Shown here: positions 11,311-22,862 of the stretch, piece after piece
Position numbering within the stretch: position 1 is the first letter of the stretch
Layout: each line of letters starts with the position of its first letter
Source of the DNA: Mycocentrospora acerina
Lineage: Eukaryota; Ascomycota; Dothideomycetes; Pleosporales
Assembly (NCBI GenBank): GCA_022701365.1
Contig: JAKUHH010000177.1
Coordinates: 620,001 to 684,000, forward strand
DNA: 64,000 bases
Direction of reading: 5' to 3'
Made by a program: the position numbers and the translations under genes
The notes under the pieces: model-generated
The model's input: the letters and a program-made list of their open reading frames with translations, nothing else
What the model was told of the DNA's origin: nothing
Databases searched by the model: none

Positions 11311-12306
11311 TTAAGACAAGAAGGGTTCGACTAGCTCAAGAGACTTTTCCCATAGAAGGCGTTCTTTCTCTTCGTCAAATGCGTGAGGTGCATACCCAGG
11401 ATCATACTCCTCCGGTTTGGCTTTTGCTGGCTTTGAAATCTGAGTGTCTTCAAGGTAGAGGCCACCCTTGCCTTCTAACGCCTTCGCGGTGGCTGCCCAG
11501 ACTGATGTCGCTGCTCCTTGTTCAACATCCTTTGTAGCCTTGCCGACAATTGGATTTGAAGCCCAGCCTGCAAGGATATCTGATGACAAGAATTGCATCA
11601 AACCTGTTTGAATTAGTCCGGGGTGAACAGAAAACGCGCGCACGCCATCTTTGCTGTAGCGACGATCAAGTTCAGAGGCAGCGTAAAGGTTCGCAGTCTT
11701 GCTCTGACCATAGGCGACCCATGGGTGATACGTTCCCTCGAAATTGAAATCGTCAAAATTGACACCGCCAAGGCGATGAGCAGAAGAAGAGAGAATAACA
11801 ACACGCGACTTAAATTCTGGAGTAGAAGACTTAACCAGAGTTGGAAGCAGTAGTTGGATAAGCAAGAAGTGTGCTAGATGGTTGGTGCCAAACTGAGTCT
11901 CATGGCCATCTTCAGTTCGACCTTCTGGGGTCGCCATTACGCCTGCGTTGGCGATGACAACATTGAGTCTGTCAGAGTCTTTCAATAAAGCATCAGCAAA
12001 CTTGCGAACGCTTGCCAGAGAATTAAGATCGAGTTCCAGAAGCTTAGCCCTGGGGTTGTCCAATATACTGCCAAGTGCTGATTTTGCCTTCTTGAGGTCT
12101 CGTGCAGTAAGGTAAACAGTAGCACCGGTCTCTAAAATAGCCCTGGCAGTTTCAATCCCAATTCCAGATGAGGTACCGGTGATGATAACGGTCTTATTTG
12201 ACCACTTTCCTTGGAGCTGCTCGTCTTCGATAATCTGATGGGCGGTAGGGCGAGCATCACCGGGGCCGTTGGGGGCTTGATGGACGGATTCGTACTTTGC
12301 AGACAT
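11311..12306 (-). CDS. Short-chain dehydrogenase/reductase, paralogue of 8358-9413
   Basis: Single-exon 331-residue SDR starting at the ATG at 12306 (MSAKYESVHQ). TGTSSGIG is at 43-50 for dinucleotide binding, NAG in VIANAGVMA, the catalytic serine lies in ILSSSAHR, and YGQSK carries the catalytic Tyr and Lys, so the enzyme should be active. The N-terminus GPGDARPTAHQII lines up residue for residue with the SDR at 8358. The two therefore arose by duplication and now face each other across 1.9 kb. Like its paralogue it resembles fungal RDH/WWOX-type reductases acting on carbonyl or alcohol substrates. The substrate is not known. The C-terminus is shorter than in the paralogue. Confidence 0.93.
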   Translation of the reverse strand: MSAKYESVHQAPNGPGDARPTAHQIIEDEQLQGKWSNKTVIITGTSSGIGIETARAILETGATVYLTARDLKKAKSALGSILDNPRAKLLELDLNSLASVRKFADALLKDSDRLNVVIANAGVMATPEGRTEDGHETQFGTNHLAHFLLIQLLLPTLVKSSTPEFKSRVVILSSSAHRLGGVNFDDFNFEGTYHPWVAYGQSKTANLYAASELDRRYSKDGVRAFSVHPGLIQTGLMQFLSSDILAGWASNPIVGKATKDVEQGAATSVWAATAKALEGKGGLYLEDTQISKPAKAKPEEYDPGYAPHAFDEEKERLLWEKSLELVEPFLS

Positions 12307-15300
12307 GATGAGGATCCTATTTGGATTGAGTGTAGTCTTTGAGTTGAATGATGACTTTAATCTGGGTGTCGAATTTCAATTGAATGTTGAGATTTTATGA
12401 GAAGATGACTGCTGCTGTGAAGGAAACAATATGGGGATTTTGAATTTAAGTAGACGTCCTCGATTCTCGACAATTGAGCGAGTTTCGTCCGTAATTCCAC
12501 TTACCGGAGACGTAATTCTTTTCTGGTTCTTATTAGACTAGCATGGTGCATGCAAAGGCAGAGCTTTTAGTTTGCAATCTTCGGCTTATGCATTTCGTAA
12601 TCCACTTTTCGTCTTCTACACACTCTATGATTGGTCTCCAAATTTGAAGTAGTACTTACGAGAATTCGTAATGCATCAAAGCTTATAAATGCAAGTTGAG
12701 AAATAAGTCTAATGCTCTTTTTAATTGGATTTATGCGTAATCGAACAATGGCTGACGAAGTAGATCTGCAAATCAGTTCCTAAGCTAATCTCTTTGAGGA
12801 TGTTATTTTCGCCAAGCCGCCCAGGTAATTCCTCATTGGTCATAATTCTATCCTCGCAACAACTATAAATCCAAAATTCAGCAAAAGGACATTGATTTCA
12901 GACACATTAATTTTTCTTTTCGCTGTTCACACTTAATAATATTAAAATGTGAAATAATAAAGGTGCGACTTTCGTACTGCTGTTGCTGGAAGAATTTTGC
13001 TACTGGCTGCCACTAAATTTACTAGAGAATGCATTACTTTCTAGTCCGAAGTTGACAGAGGGAAACGACTTTTAAAGCGTAAATTTGTCTATATATATAT
13101 TATACTTATACGTCAGTAGTAGTACTTTGGTGTAGCTTCTACTCCTACTACGAAGTCAAAGTTGCGTTTCTGATAGTTCAGTGATGTGTCAAATGAAGGT
13201 CACAAGAAAAAGAGTTTACGCGAACTGAACTGATGATTGAATCATTAACGATCTTCACATAAGAGAAAAGGTCAGTCAAAGTTGACATTTAATGAATTTT
13301 AACCAAAATTAAATTTGAAGCTTTGGTGAAGTTTAATTCTAATCAAGTTGCATTCATATTGCAGATATATCCGAGCGAATGTACAATCTTTAGGAGACAT
13401 GTTACAAATTCGCATCAACCAACAAGCCTACAGAGAGTTTTTAAACAACCCCAAATGATAATTTAATTGTATGATTCTTTTTCGAAAGCATAAACAGACG
13501 TTACGTTTTCTTGAGACTTTTTTTTTGTTGTTATATGACCTTAAAAGAGCTTGTTAAAGCCTCATGCTAATTATTTAAATAAACTAATCATCGCATAGCA
13601 TCACAGATGTCTGGTTTGCAGAGTTGTCAACAATCAAGTAAGTGGGGCTAACATCCTCAGATTGACTTGATTGATTACCCTATTGAGCCTAGCTGTTCCC
13701 TACATAGGCTTAACTCTTACCTCTCTATGTAAGCGCTTGAAGTAAAGGCTCAGATTGACTTGCTTGTTGCCCAATCTGCTAGTTTGGCAAATAAGCAATT
13801 GAAGCTCTTCAAGAATGTTAGAGCTTCTTCTCAAAGGCAAGAATCTTCTTTCGCATGATCAAACTTGCATATCTGTTGCTTGAATAGACTACCTGAACGT
13901 ATTTGAGTAATGGCGCTAGGATCTCCTCAAGTGAATGTTACAACACGTAAAACGAATTATTTTCTGGCTGATTCGCTCTAACTGTAGATTCTGCCCAAGA
14001 GTAGAAAGCGAATCGGTTATCTTTTTGCATTGTTTTTCCCCCTAACCATATATTCGGATACGACAAGTCCGTCTTAATTATGGAATGAGCCGGTGAGTCA
14101 TAATTTCAAAAACTAAAAAACAAGTTATTAGCGGGACAGCCACGTTGAATAACTCAAGTTGCACGATTATTAGTTGAATCTGAACTTTTCTCTTTGGGTA
14201 GTTAAAGTCGCCAAGACAGGTTGTATGAGTGATCATTAAGCACATGTACTTGCTCAGACCCTAGGAGCTTGGCGAAACACTACCCCAGAAGAGGCAAACG
14301 CTACCTAACTTTAAAAATATGGTTTAGCTGCACTATGCGAACTTTAGCCCGGCCTAAAGTCTGCCTTGTTGTCGCTCCTTGAATGGGATAAAAGAATCAC
14401 CTTTGCTCATTTGGACCTCCTATCATATTTACAAATACTTACAATGGTTCCAAATTCCTTGTTTCCCTCACTTTTCAACAACCCTGAGCAATGGATTGCT
14501 CGCTATGACACAAACTCCGGCATCCCAAAAGTATTTGCTTAGGTCAAGCATCCCATTATCGAAATCATATTTTTGACTGCGGAGATTCTAAAGGACTACA
14601 CGTTTTTATTGTCCATAATACGCTCAAACTTCTGCTAATATCGTTAATCTTAACTTTTGTAATGTTACGATCACATATACTGACCCGGGCTGGAACGAAG
14701 TTATCAACACTTCCATTTTCCTGCCGACGAAAAACTGGAGTGAACGATATCAAGCAATTAGTGAGAGTGGCTTCGGGGCTGGCGGTACGGGGACTCTGTA
14801 CATGACTTCTATAAATTCGCTTTAGTCGTTGTGTGCCTAAGTGTTGCTATAAGTCCTAGATTATCAGTTTTACTTGAAATTTATGCATCTATATTCCGGT
14901 GTTTAATTACCCTCTTCTTAAATCAAAGCCTTTGCTTTTTCATAACTGCCATTTTCTGTAGTTAGCATGTATAACGTAAACTTTTAACTTTGTCATTTTA
15001 AGTTCGCAAACTGCATTCATCCTATCAGCCTGCACACATTGGTTTCCAACGTGAATCCAGTCATCTAACCATCATTCAACGTCTCTTCCTTGAGGCTTCT
15101 CTTACAGTGCTCTATATTTGATAATAAGCTCTCTACTACGTGTCGCTATTGTTAGTGCTAGCTGCTGCTTCAAGGCTATAAGTCTGCTGTGAGGGAACAA
15201 TTACGAGGAACTTATTTTATTATTTGGAGTGTAGGACTCGGAGACCATATAGGAACTGAGTGCTCACGTGCTTGTGCACGTGCAGGCTGACATATCACTA

Positions 15301-15622
15301 CTCGTCCATAAAATCACGTATTTATCCGTATTTTTCAACAAAGTGTACATGAATCAAAGCTAGGACCAAAAGCTTAGATGAGTTTCAGGAACAAAATGAA
15401 ATACCGATTACTAAGATTCTTCCATACGAAAGCTGATACGAATTTTAATTCAGATTGGGAAAAGCACGAGCACCATTAGTTTATATCAGAGATATGTCCC
15501 CTCTAGCTTTTACTCCTGCAATAGCCATGTATTGAATTCAGTCATAGAGAATTTGATTCATGCCAATCTATTCGGAAGCTCATGCAGAATCTTGATTTTA
15601 GTATACACGTATCTCTTGTGAC
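12307..15622. other. Gene-free AT-rich stretch
   Basis: 3.3 kb between a divergent promoter side and the 3' end of the glycosyltransferase gene. No gene was supported. It includes a local imperfect duplication of a CTCAGATTGACTTG segment (near 13658 and 13750), a short TA run near 13090 and an LTR-like repeat at 15023-15292. Confidence 0.6.
15023..15292 (-). repeat. Solo-LTR-like element, ~270 bp
   Basis: Read on the minus strand it begins TGTCAGCCTGCACGTG and ends GTGCAGGCTGATA, so the ends are 13-bp imperfect inverted repeats. The TG start fits an LTR. The end would be CA if the final TA came from a C-to-T change (as in RIP). No clean target-site duplication was seen (CATCC against TATCA). 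The first ~130 bp match 1953-2085. A solo LTR or small non-autonomous element are both possible. Confidence 0.45.
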
Positions 15623-17092
15623 TTAGATGATCCAAACTTTGGACCCATCACATTTTTGATCCATAGTACTTACATACTCTCCTAGCCTCTCCAATATCCA
15701 ACCGGAAGAGACTATACTCATGTCTTCCTCTCCTATATTCTTCGTTCCTTCATTTTTCTTGTCACATTTTGAGGCAGCAGTAGAATACTCCAAGCACTGA
15801 GATGTTGCCCTCCGACCCAATCGTACTTCATTCGAGATTGAGCATCGGGAAGTTTGGTACGGGAATTGTAAGCACGTAGCATTGCTTTCGCATGCCGATC
15901 TGCAAGCTTCGAAAGAAGCGTGAGCATCTTCACCTTTGAGTAAGTTTCTACTATACTCAGGATGTACTGAATAATTGTCCCACCCCAGTCTTTCCTTGGC
16001 TAGTTTAGGATGTATGTACTCCTTGAATACACTGGCATGCCGTAAAGAAGCACCGCTCGGATTATTACGCTGCCAGTCTTGTTCAAACTTCCATAACGAT
16101 CGAATTTCGTCTTCGGGCATATGATGGTACGTAATAGCGGGATAGCACCATGGCTGCCTGCCGATCTTTGTGATGTTATGGTCGAGCGTTGACACCGGGT
16201 CACCTTGGAAGTGAGGAAACGCCCATAGCAGTGGAATCAGGGCATCTTTTAACACTTTGCCAAGAACCATATCTCCAGCCCATTGCTCTATTGTGTACTG
16301 ATTATACTCAGCCATGTGAGCACCCCAATACTTTGTCACTTTCCTCATCGCGGCTGCTGATAGTGCGAATCCTGAACCACCATGGGCAAATAGCACCTCG
16401 CCAATGAACATCTGCTTGCCAATATAATAGGGTTTTTCCGAATCAAATTCCGACAAGTAGTGTAGCAAATTGCCCCACATTAGATACGTATCCATTTCGA
16501 TGAAGACGAACCACTTAGCTTGAGGCCTGTGGCGGAGTGCTTTATCGATCATGGGTAAGAACTTAAACTTATCGAGTCTCCAGCCCGGATTACCTAGCGA
16601 TCCCGACGGACCACTTCCACCATGTCCGGTCTTGTCAATAAAAAGATCTTCGCGACCCTTTGTCTTAAGCCGGTGGTACAATTCGAAATCCGGCACCGAC
16701 TCTTGTAGATCTTGGCTAAGTTCGTCAAAAACATCGTAGATATGATGCCCCTTAACATCTTCTTCGTAGTCGGAATAAATGGTATAATTCGGTATACATC
16801 GCAAAGTAGTATCGAGATGGACTGGCAGTTTTTCGAGTACCTCAGTTGCGCCTGTCCGAAGGACCACTAAGACGTCTTTCGCTATGTAGTCCTGGGGACA
16901 ATAGGGAGTGTTTTGGTGCTGAATTGGCGTAATATTGAAGTAATTTAGCATGTGAGATAAATAGAAGAAGAGATAGCAAATGCCTAAAGCAACAAATGCG
17001 GTACGATTTTTGCGTCGGGAATTTCTCCAGGATCTCGATGGGTGTGAGGAAAATAGGCTCTGACTCTGGTGAGTCAATTTTCCTACCATCAT
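15623..17092 (-). CDS. Fungal GT31-type glycosyltransferase, type II membrane protein with PAN-like tail
   Basis: Single exon, 489 residues. The start is the ATG at 17092 (MMVGKLTHQS); the frame is open slightly further but without an ATG. A basic N-terminus (residues ~22-30) precedes one membrane segment TAFVALGICYLFFYL (~30-46), which suggests Golgi anchoring with a lumenal catalytic part. The core has KFLPMIDKAL, then KWFVFIEMDTYLMW, whose EMDTY is the likely DxD-type metal/nucleotide-sugar site, and a GGSGFALS segment typical of fringe/C1GalT-like GT31 enzymes in fungi (DUF604 relatives). A cysteine-rich stretch near 400-440 (ACRSACESNATCLQF) looks like a PAN/apple module. Donor and acceptor are unknown. 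Confidence 0.85.
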   Translation of the reverse strand: MMVGKLTHQSQSLFSSHPSRSWRNSRRKNRTAFVALGICYLFFYLSHMLNYFNITPIQHQNTPYCPQDYIAKDVLVVLRTGATEVLEKLPVHLDTTLRCIPNYTIYSDYEEDVKGHHIYDVFDELSQDLQESVPDFELYHRLKTKGREDLFIDKTGHGGSGPSGSLGNPGWRLDKFKFLPMIDKALRHRPQAKWFVFIEMDTYLMWGNLLHYLSEFDSEKPYYIGKQMFIGEVLFAHGGSGFALSAAAMRKVTKYWGAHMAEYNQYTIEQWAGDMVLGKVLKDALIPLLWAFPHFQGDPVSTLDHNITKIGRQPWCYPAITYHHMPEDEIRSLWKFEQDWQRNNPSGASLRHASVFKEYIHPKLAKERLGWDNYSVHPEYSRNLLKGEDAHASFEACRSACESNATCLQFPYQTSRCSISNEVRLGRRATSQCLEYSTAASKCDKKNEGTKNIGEEDMSIVSSGWILERLGEYVSTMDQKCDGSKVWII

Positions 17093-19693
17093 CTTGAATC
17101 GCCACAATGGAACATATTAAAACTCAGAGTTGGTGAGGTTTAGATTCAATTGTGTTCTAGAATTGGCCCCAACGGCACATGGAATTAGTCGTGATTTAAA
17201 CAATCATATTGCGGCACAGTAAGGAGTAGCGCGTGCTCGGCCCTTGCCTTAATCAGGCCATCCCGTTGTGCTAAACAGCCGAACACCACAGGCGTCTAAA
17301 GCGTTTCAACTGCGTGACACACAAAACATCACAATATGTGCAAGGATTCTGTAAAATGATGGGCGGTAAGACCCTCCGTGGCGGCAAGCCCGAGCGCTGA
17401 TTGGCTATTGCTATCAATACGATCGGCTGCAGAAAACGCTCGCGCATCTATCTTCATAGAACTTCGCATGTGTGTTACGATTTTGATTTATAATTAATGA
17501 ATATCTAAGAAACTTAATCTAATTGGATAACTTCTTCAACCAATGCCAACTATACGAGATCGTGACTTTTGATTTGCGTCGCGTGTCTACATCCGGAAAA
17601 ACAGTTAGGTTACAAATTTCTTTCCCAAAATTACAAGATTGTTAGTGTGAGTATTTTGTTTGCAGCTATCAGCTCCTTTAAAGACAGGCGCAATCACTCG
17701 TGCAACTTAATTTATTGACCATAGAAGGTATCCCTTTCCACTTCGCCATTAGCGAGAAGACTGAACTGTTTTAGGTAATCATGCAATAGGGAGGAGATTG
17801 TGTGGTTCAAAGTAAGGTTTTGGCCTGCAACGATCAACATTTTTATATGGCACTCAAGTATGACAACCTGGGAACCTTTCATGAACATTGATACCGATCA
17901 GGCTATACGTTTGCGCAAGGCATCACGAGAGCAGGCTAGAGTGAATTGATATTTTTAAGAAGGCGTAAACTCACCATTCTAGCGTCCATAGAAGCGAAGA
18001 AGTTGTAAATTCGCTCAGCGTGGGCTAATTTCTAATACCAGTCGATCTAAGATAGGAGAGCTCAATAAAAATTTATTCAAGCGGGCTGTCCAACTAGAAA
18101 TGGACATCTGAAGACATCGTTTTCAGAGCTGAAGGTGAATATGACAGAGGGAGAGTTTTATGAAAAGTCATCTTTTCTAGACCTCAGGATTGTGATGTTT
18201 CAAAATAAAACCAATAAGAATAAATAAGATGGCTAGTACAACTTATTTTTTCTCAATGGTCTTATTCCACGAACTTAGAATCACCCTCCAAGCGTCTTCA
18301 CTAGATACATGAGTGCGACTAGATAAAAATTCATGATGAGATCTAGTGGTAAGCTCTAATTGAAACAGTGCAAATTTCCGAATGTCCAATAGTCTGTTTC
18401 GCTCGCATCTAGCAACTACTTGCTGAGATTCGCACTGGAACACGCAAGGTCGGCACTTTTTAGGAGACTCCAATGGCAGATTGTCCCAGACCTGTCAATT
18501 ACTCGTGAGACCGAGGCTCAAATATGGCCATACTCAGTAAAGGTGTCAAAGGGAAAGTTTTGGTGTGACACAGTAAAGGGTTCTTCATAAAGCTACGTTT
18601 TGCCAATCGTTATCTACTTCAAGCGCAAGGCGATCTTAATTAAAAAAGCATCAGTAAAGTAGCCATGAGCGAATTCGAAATCTTATTTATTATATATGTA
18701 ATTGTTATCTGAATCAGGTCTAGCGCAACAATCATAGTCGCAGTATGACGAGTTTGTATTACTACATTCACTATAGGAATACCTTTCAGTTTAGGCTGAT
18801 GTTTTCCCCAGATCTTAATGGTATGCGGCTTCTTCAAGAATTTCCTCTTGTACTTCGTACCCTCGGTAATGTCAGCCCAATCAAATTCTTGTCCTTCCTA
18901 GGTCATCATAGAGACAATGTTTTGGTAATAGAAGGGAATGCTTTACTTACACATATATTTTTACCAAAAGACATGTTTCTGGATAGGTTCTTACCATTGA
19001 CCACATCTTTGTTTAGGCTTCTCCAGTATGTTGTACATTTTTTGTAGCACTGGCATAAATCACTACTAGTGGATGTTTGTATAGTGTATGCTAAGACTCA
19101 AAAACCTACATAAATACTTCCACTATCACCAGAATTTGCCAAGTGAACACAGCTTCTCATTGGATAAATCTGATCCCATTAGTTATTCCCAACTACAGTT
19201 TCCATTTCGAAAATACGAAAATTATCTTATCTTTGAATCTTTATTGCAGGTACTCAATTTTCTTGGTCATAATTTAATATTTATTATCCCAAGTCTAGAT
19301 TTTATTATATTGAGTGAAAACATTCATTACATGAATCCAATGTCACGATTGTTGATGTCAGTCCTTTTCGGAGATAAGCCTTACGCTGACATCGAAGCCC
19401 CTCTACTCATCAGACAAATCCCCCAATAGCTATTTCTCCGCAAAACTAAGCGTTTGTATATTAAGAAATGTCGCTAGTAGATCTACAGTCATCGGGTATC
19501 TCAGCGTTAAGGCTGGATCCGGAGTTAAACGGATTTAGGACTTGAGGGAATGAACTTGGTGCACACTGTTTCTGTAAATGAGTAGAACGGAGATGTATAA
19601 AGAATGCAGCAAAGTTCTTCAGCTTTGTATCCAACAACGCAAAATAACCCAGTTTCTCATCTACTTTCAACCTCTACAAACCTCATAGGAACT
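17093..19693. other. Intergenic; only weak open frames
   Basis: 2.6 kb. Two open frames at 18745-19047 and 19088-19429 (plus) can be joined by a plausible GTATGT..AAG intron at 19026-19095 into ~210 residues. The product matches no family I recognise and is hydrophobic and low in coding character, so I do not call it. Nothing else was seen. Confidence 0.5.
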
Positions 19694-20830
19694 ATGATTT
19701 CTTCTCCCCCGTCTACGCACTCCGCCCTCGTCCAAACTACATACGCACAACCACTGTCGTTACAAACCAATTCTACACCTGCTGCTTTACCAGGTAGCGC
19801 AGTCATAGAAGTTCACTATGCCCCTATTCTCTCATACTTTAAGGATGTCTTTAATGGCACACGCGCCTATCCTTACCCTACGCCTGTCGTCCCCGGGCCC
19901 AGCGCGATCGGACGAATTGTAGCTCTTGGCGCCGACTCTACTAGTCTTCAAGTGAACCAGCTTGTCTACGTCGATAGTTTAGTACGGAGCCGCGATGATC
20001 CAGCTGATGTGTTCCTTCTGGGACTGATGCAGGGCGGAACGGCGGGCAGCGCGAAGTTGATGAAAGATTTTTGGCGGAACGGGACGTATGCAGAGTACTG
20101 TTGTGTGCCGTTAGAAAATATCTATCTGCTTAATGAAGAAAGACTGGTGAATAAGATGGGATATCAAGAACGAGAATTGGCGGGGTTGGACAGGTATTTA
20201 GTCCCATATGGGGGGCTACGTGACATCGAGCTAAGTGTGGGCGAAACAATTGTGGTTACGCCAGCCACGGGCCCTTTTGGCAGCGGTGCGATTGCGGTTG
20301 CATTGGCCATGGGTGCCGCAAGAGTAATCGCAATGGGCCGAAACCAGGATTCGCTGCGTAGCCTTGCTAGACACTTTGGATCTCGCGTAACCACAGTGGC
20401 CATAACGAATGACATCGATACAGACACGACGGCCCTTACTTCTGCAGCTGATGGACCCATTGATGCGGTCTTCGAGATTTCGCCCCCAGCAGCGGCAAAG
20501 TCTACGCACATTGTGTCTGCGATTCGGTCTCTCCGACATGGTGGTCGCATCAGTCTCATGGGCGGAATACAGGACGATTATGCCATCCCACTCCGCACGA
20601 TGATGTCCAAAAATCTGACGCTGAAGGGAAATTTTATGTACTCACGTGCCAATGTACAAAATCTGATTCGTATGGTTGAATCGGGTAGATTGAAGATTGG
20701 AGAGAAAAATGGAGTGGAAATTGCAGACAGGGAGTTTACATTGGGGGATTGGGAGAATGCGTTTGAAGTTGCAGAGAGGGAAGCGTCAAAATGGGAGAAG
20801 GGAGTTGTGTTCAAAGTAAGACAAACCTAG
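19694..20830 (+). CDS. Zinc-lacking medium-chain alcohol dehydrogenase/quinone oxidoreductase-like protein
   Basis: Single exon, 378 residues from the ATG at 19694 (MISSPPSTHS). An in-frame ATG at 19604 would add 30 serine/threonine-rich residues that do not look like the family. An N-terminal GroES-like fold (VPGPSAIGRIVALG, ~residues 70-83) is followed by a Rossmann domain with TPATGPFGSGAIAVALAMG (~194-212). The motif differs from the classical GxGxxG, and the catalytic-zinc Cys/His residues are not evident. The family includes fungal NAD(P)-dependent alcohol dehydrogenases of the isopropanol-dehydrogenase type. Substrate is unknown. It converges with the FAD monooxygenase at 21515-22862 with a 0.7-kb spacer, so the pair could act in one oxidation pathway, but this is only positional. 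Confidence 0.85.
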   Translation: MISSPPSTHSALVQTTYAQPLSLQTNSTPAALPGSAVIEVHYAPILSYFKDVFNGTRAYPYPTPVVPGPSAIGRIVALGADSTSLQVNQLVYVDSLVRSRDDPADVFLLGLMQGGTAGSAKLMKDFWRNGTYAEYCCVPLENIYLLNEERLVNKMGYQERELAGLDRYLVPYGGLRDIELSVGETIVVTPATGPFGSGAIAVALAMGAARVIAMGRNQDSLRSLARHFGSRVTTVAITNDIDTDTTALTSAADGPIDAVFEISPPAAAKSTHIVSAIRSLRHGGRISLMGGIQDDYAIPLRTMMSKNLTLKGNFMYSRANVQNLIRMVESGRLKIGEKNGVEIADREFTLGDWENAFEVAEREASKWEKGVVFKVRQT

Positions 20831-21514
20831 ATCGTCTGATTTGGTAATGCAGAACTATGAACTTAAAGCTATTATTCGTTGTCCTTCGTGTGCAACCACT
20901 ATTTGCGCCTCAATTACGATCATTTGTAATTACTAACTTTCCTCAAACAAATTCAAAAATCAAATTCCTTCGAAAAACTCTCAACCGACGATTTCTAGTT
21001 CTTTTCGACAACACTGAGCCAAATGCAACTTATCGCGCCAACTAATCGATATTTCCACCTAACGTAAGGCCATAGATCTACGTTATATCGCGTTATATAG
21101 TTTCAATAGATATGGTGAAGATGCTCATTGTCTTTGTTGACCACATCGTTTAAAGCGGTGTGATGGTTTAAACACATAAATTACAATCTGGTTTCATTGC
21201 ACTCAATGTATGGAGCGAGCGATGATCTGCAGTCCTGACATGCAGTTCTTCAGGTCACAGGTTGATTCTTTAAAAAAATACATTTTAATCAAAAAACTCG
21301 ACTAATGGTTTTTGTCAACAGAAAAATAGGCAGCTTTGGGTTAAAGCGTTTATTTAAAATCGAATGAGTGTACACTATTTGGATGGTCTTCTTTCCCACG
21401 TCAACACAAAGAACCCTCACGATTTTGTGCCGCCAGATATCCTCTAAAGCTTATTTTCCCTACATGCCTTCGCATTTAACTTGTCCCTTCTTTTTCAGTT
21501 ACCCAATAAATTCA
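20831..21514. other. Spacer between convergent genes
   Basis: 684 bp of AT-rich 3'-flanking sequence. Nothing distinctive was seen. Confidence 0.6.
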
Positions 21515-22862
21515 CTAATTGTTCTCCCAACCAACCTTTCCACTGATGCGTGCGTCAATATTTACGTACTTTAAAATCAAGCTCCGCTTTGTATCTTTCG
21601 GCTGAACATAATTCAATAAAATGTTTTGAATGATATCGAACGGCATTACAAAGCGTGCGAGAGCCCAGTAAATCCAGTTATTCCATGCATGAAGGCGCGT
21701 CGTCCAGCCTGAAAGTTGAGCAAAGTGTTTAGCTTCAGGTTGGCGGAGCGCTTGGTATTGTAAGAAAACCTCTCGTATAGACTGGATACTAGGTGGAGCT
21801 TGTGGGATTGAGGCAATAAGCTCTTTCAAACCGTTACACAAGGCAACGATGTCTTGTATACCGTTGTTGAAACCTTGGCCAGCATTCGGAGTGTATTTGT
21901 GGCATGCATCACCGACCAAAGCGATTCGACCCCAGGTCCAGTGCTGCAGAACTCCTTCCTCGAGATTTGCCATGCCCGCTGTCATTCTCTCGGCCCACAC
22001 GTCTTTCACTTTCAGATTTTCGTCGATGGCCCATTCTGCAAAGCTTGTAGCATATTCTTCTAGGTCTTCGTTCGAGTAGGATATGCGCTCTTTCGTTGGC
22101 TGTGGCAATTTCTCGTAAAGGAAAATCCAACCTCGATCTCGACCGTTTAGAAACATGATTGAACGATCTTCGCTTTGTGTTTCGGTCGCTTCGCCGCACT
22201 GCACAGGTCGTGGAAAGCTGCACCACATACACCTGTACTCCGATGTGAAGGGTATTTCAGAGTCCCATTCCACCTGGTCATTCTGCTGTAGTGCTAGTTG
22301 GCGCATGCGCTGTCGTGTCATGCTGTGCACACCATCAGCTCCCACTACGACGGAGCCTTCGTAAACAGTATCGTCAGCACATTTAACCCGGACACCATCC
22401 TCATCACAGGTTATATCAGCGACCTTTTTGTTCAACATGAACTTTTGCTGAGCTTCATCGGGAAGTCCATCATATAGAGCCCGGATGAGCTCAGCGCGGT
22501 GAAATGAGACAAGCCCCAGGCCAAAGCTAACAGATACAATTAGCATTAGGAATATCATAGACCGGTCGACTTTCTTACTTTTCTTTCACTTCCTGTATTC
22601 TTGTGCTGTCCCCAAATTTAACTCCATCCCTTGTGAAGGACCTGACATGTCCCAACTCTCCGCCAAGTGCCATCAACCTATCAAGGAGGCCAAGTTGATG
22701 AAATATTCGAAGACTTTGCGGACCGAGAACGAGACTTGCGCCGACATCAGGACCAACTTGAGAACTCCTCTCAAGCACCACAAAATCTATTCCCGCTCGA
22801 TAAAGTGCATGCGCGGCAGTTAACCCTGATGGACCACCACCAATAACTATCACTTTGAACAT
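21515..22862 (-). CDS. FAD-dependent monooxygenase (PHBH fold), two exons
   Basis: 431 residues from exons 22862-22579 and 22526-21515. The 52-bp intron (GTAAGA..GTTAG) joins EVKEN to FGLGLVSFHR. The Rossmann FAD motif VIVIGGGPSGLTAAHAL is at ~4-20, with the matching acidic end VVLER. VVGADGVHS is the DG motif, which contacts FAD and NAD(P)H. ALVGDACHKYTPNAGQG is the GD motif, which binds FAD ribose. These three motifs define class A flavin monooxygenases such as salicylate hydroxylase. The N-terminus and an aromatic/hydrophobic C-terminus (NWIYWALARFVMPF) resemble the epoxidase-type members found in fungal meroterpenoid and indole-diterpene pathways. No such pathway genes are present here, so the substrate stays open. 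Start ATG at 22862. Confidence 0.92.

Noticed and set aside
6800..12306. Secondary-metabolite cluster around the MDR and two SDR genes
   Set aside because: No polyketide synthase, NRPS, terpene cyclase or prenyltransferase occurs anywhere in the window.
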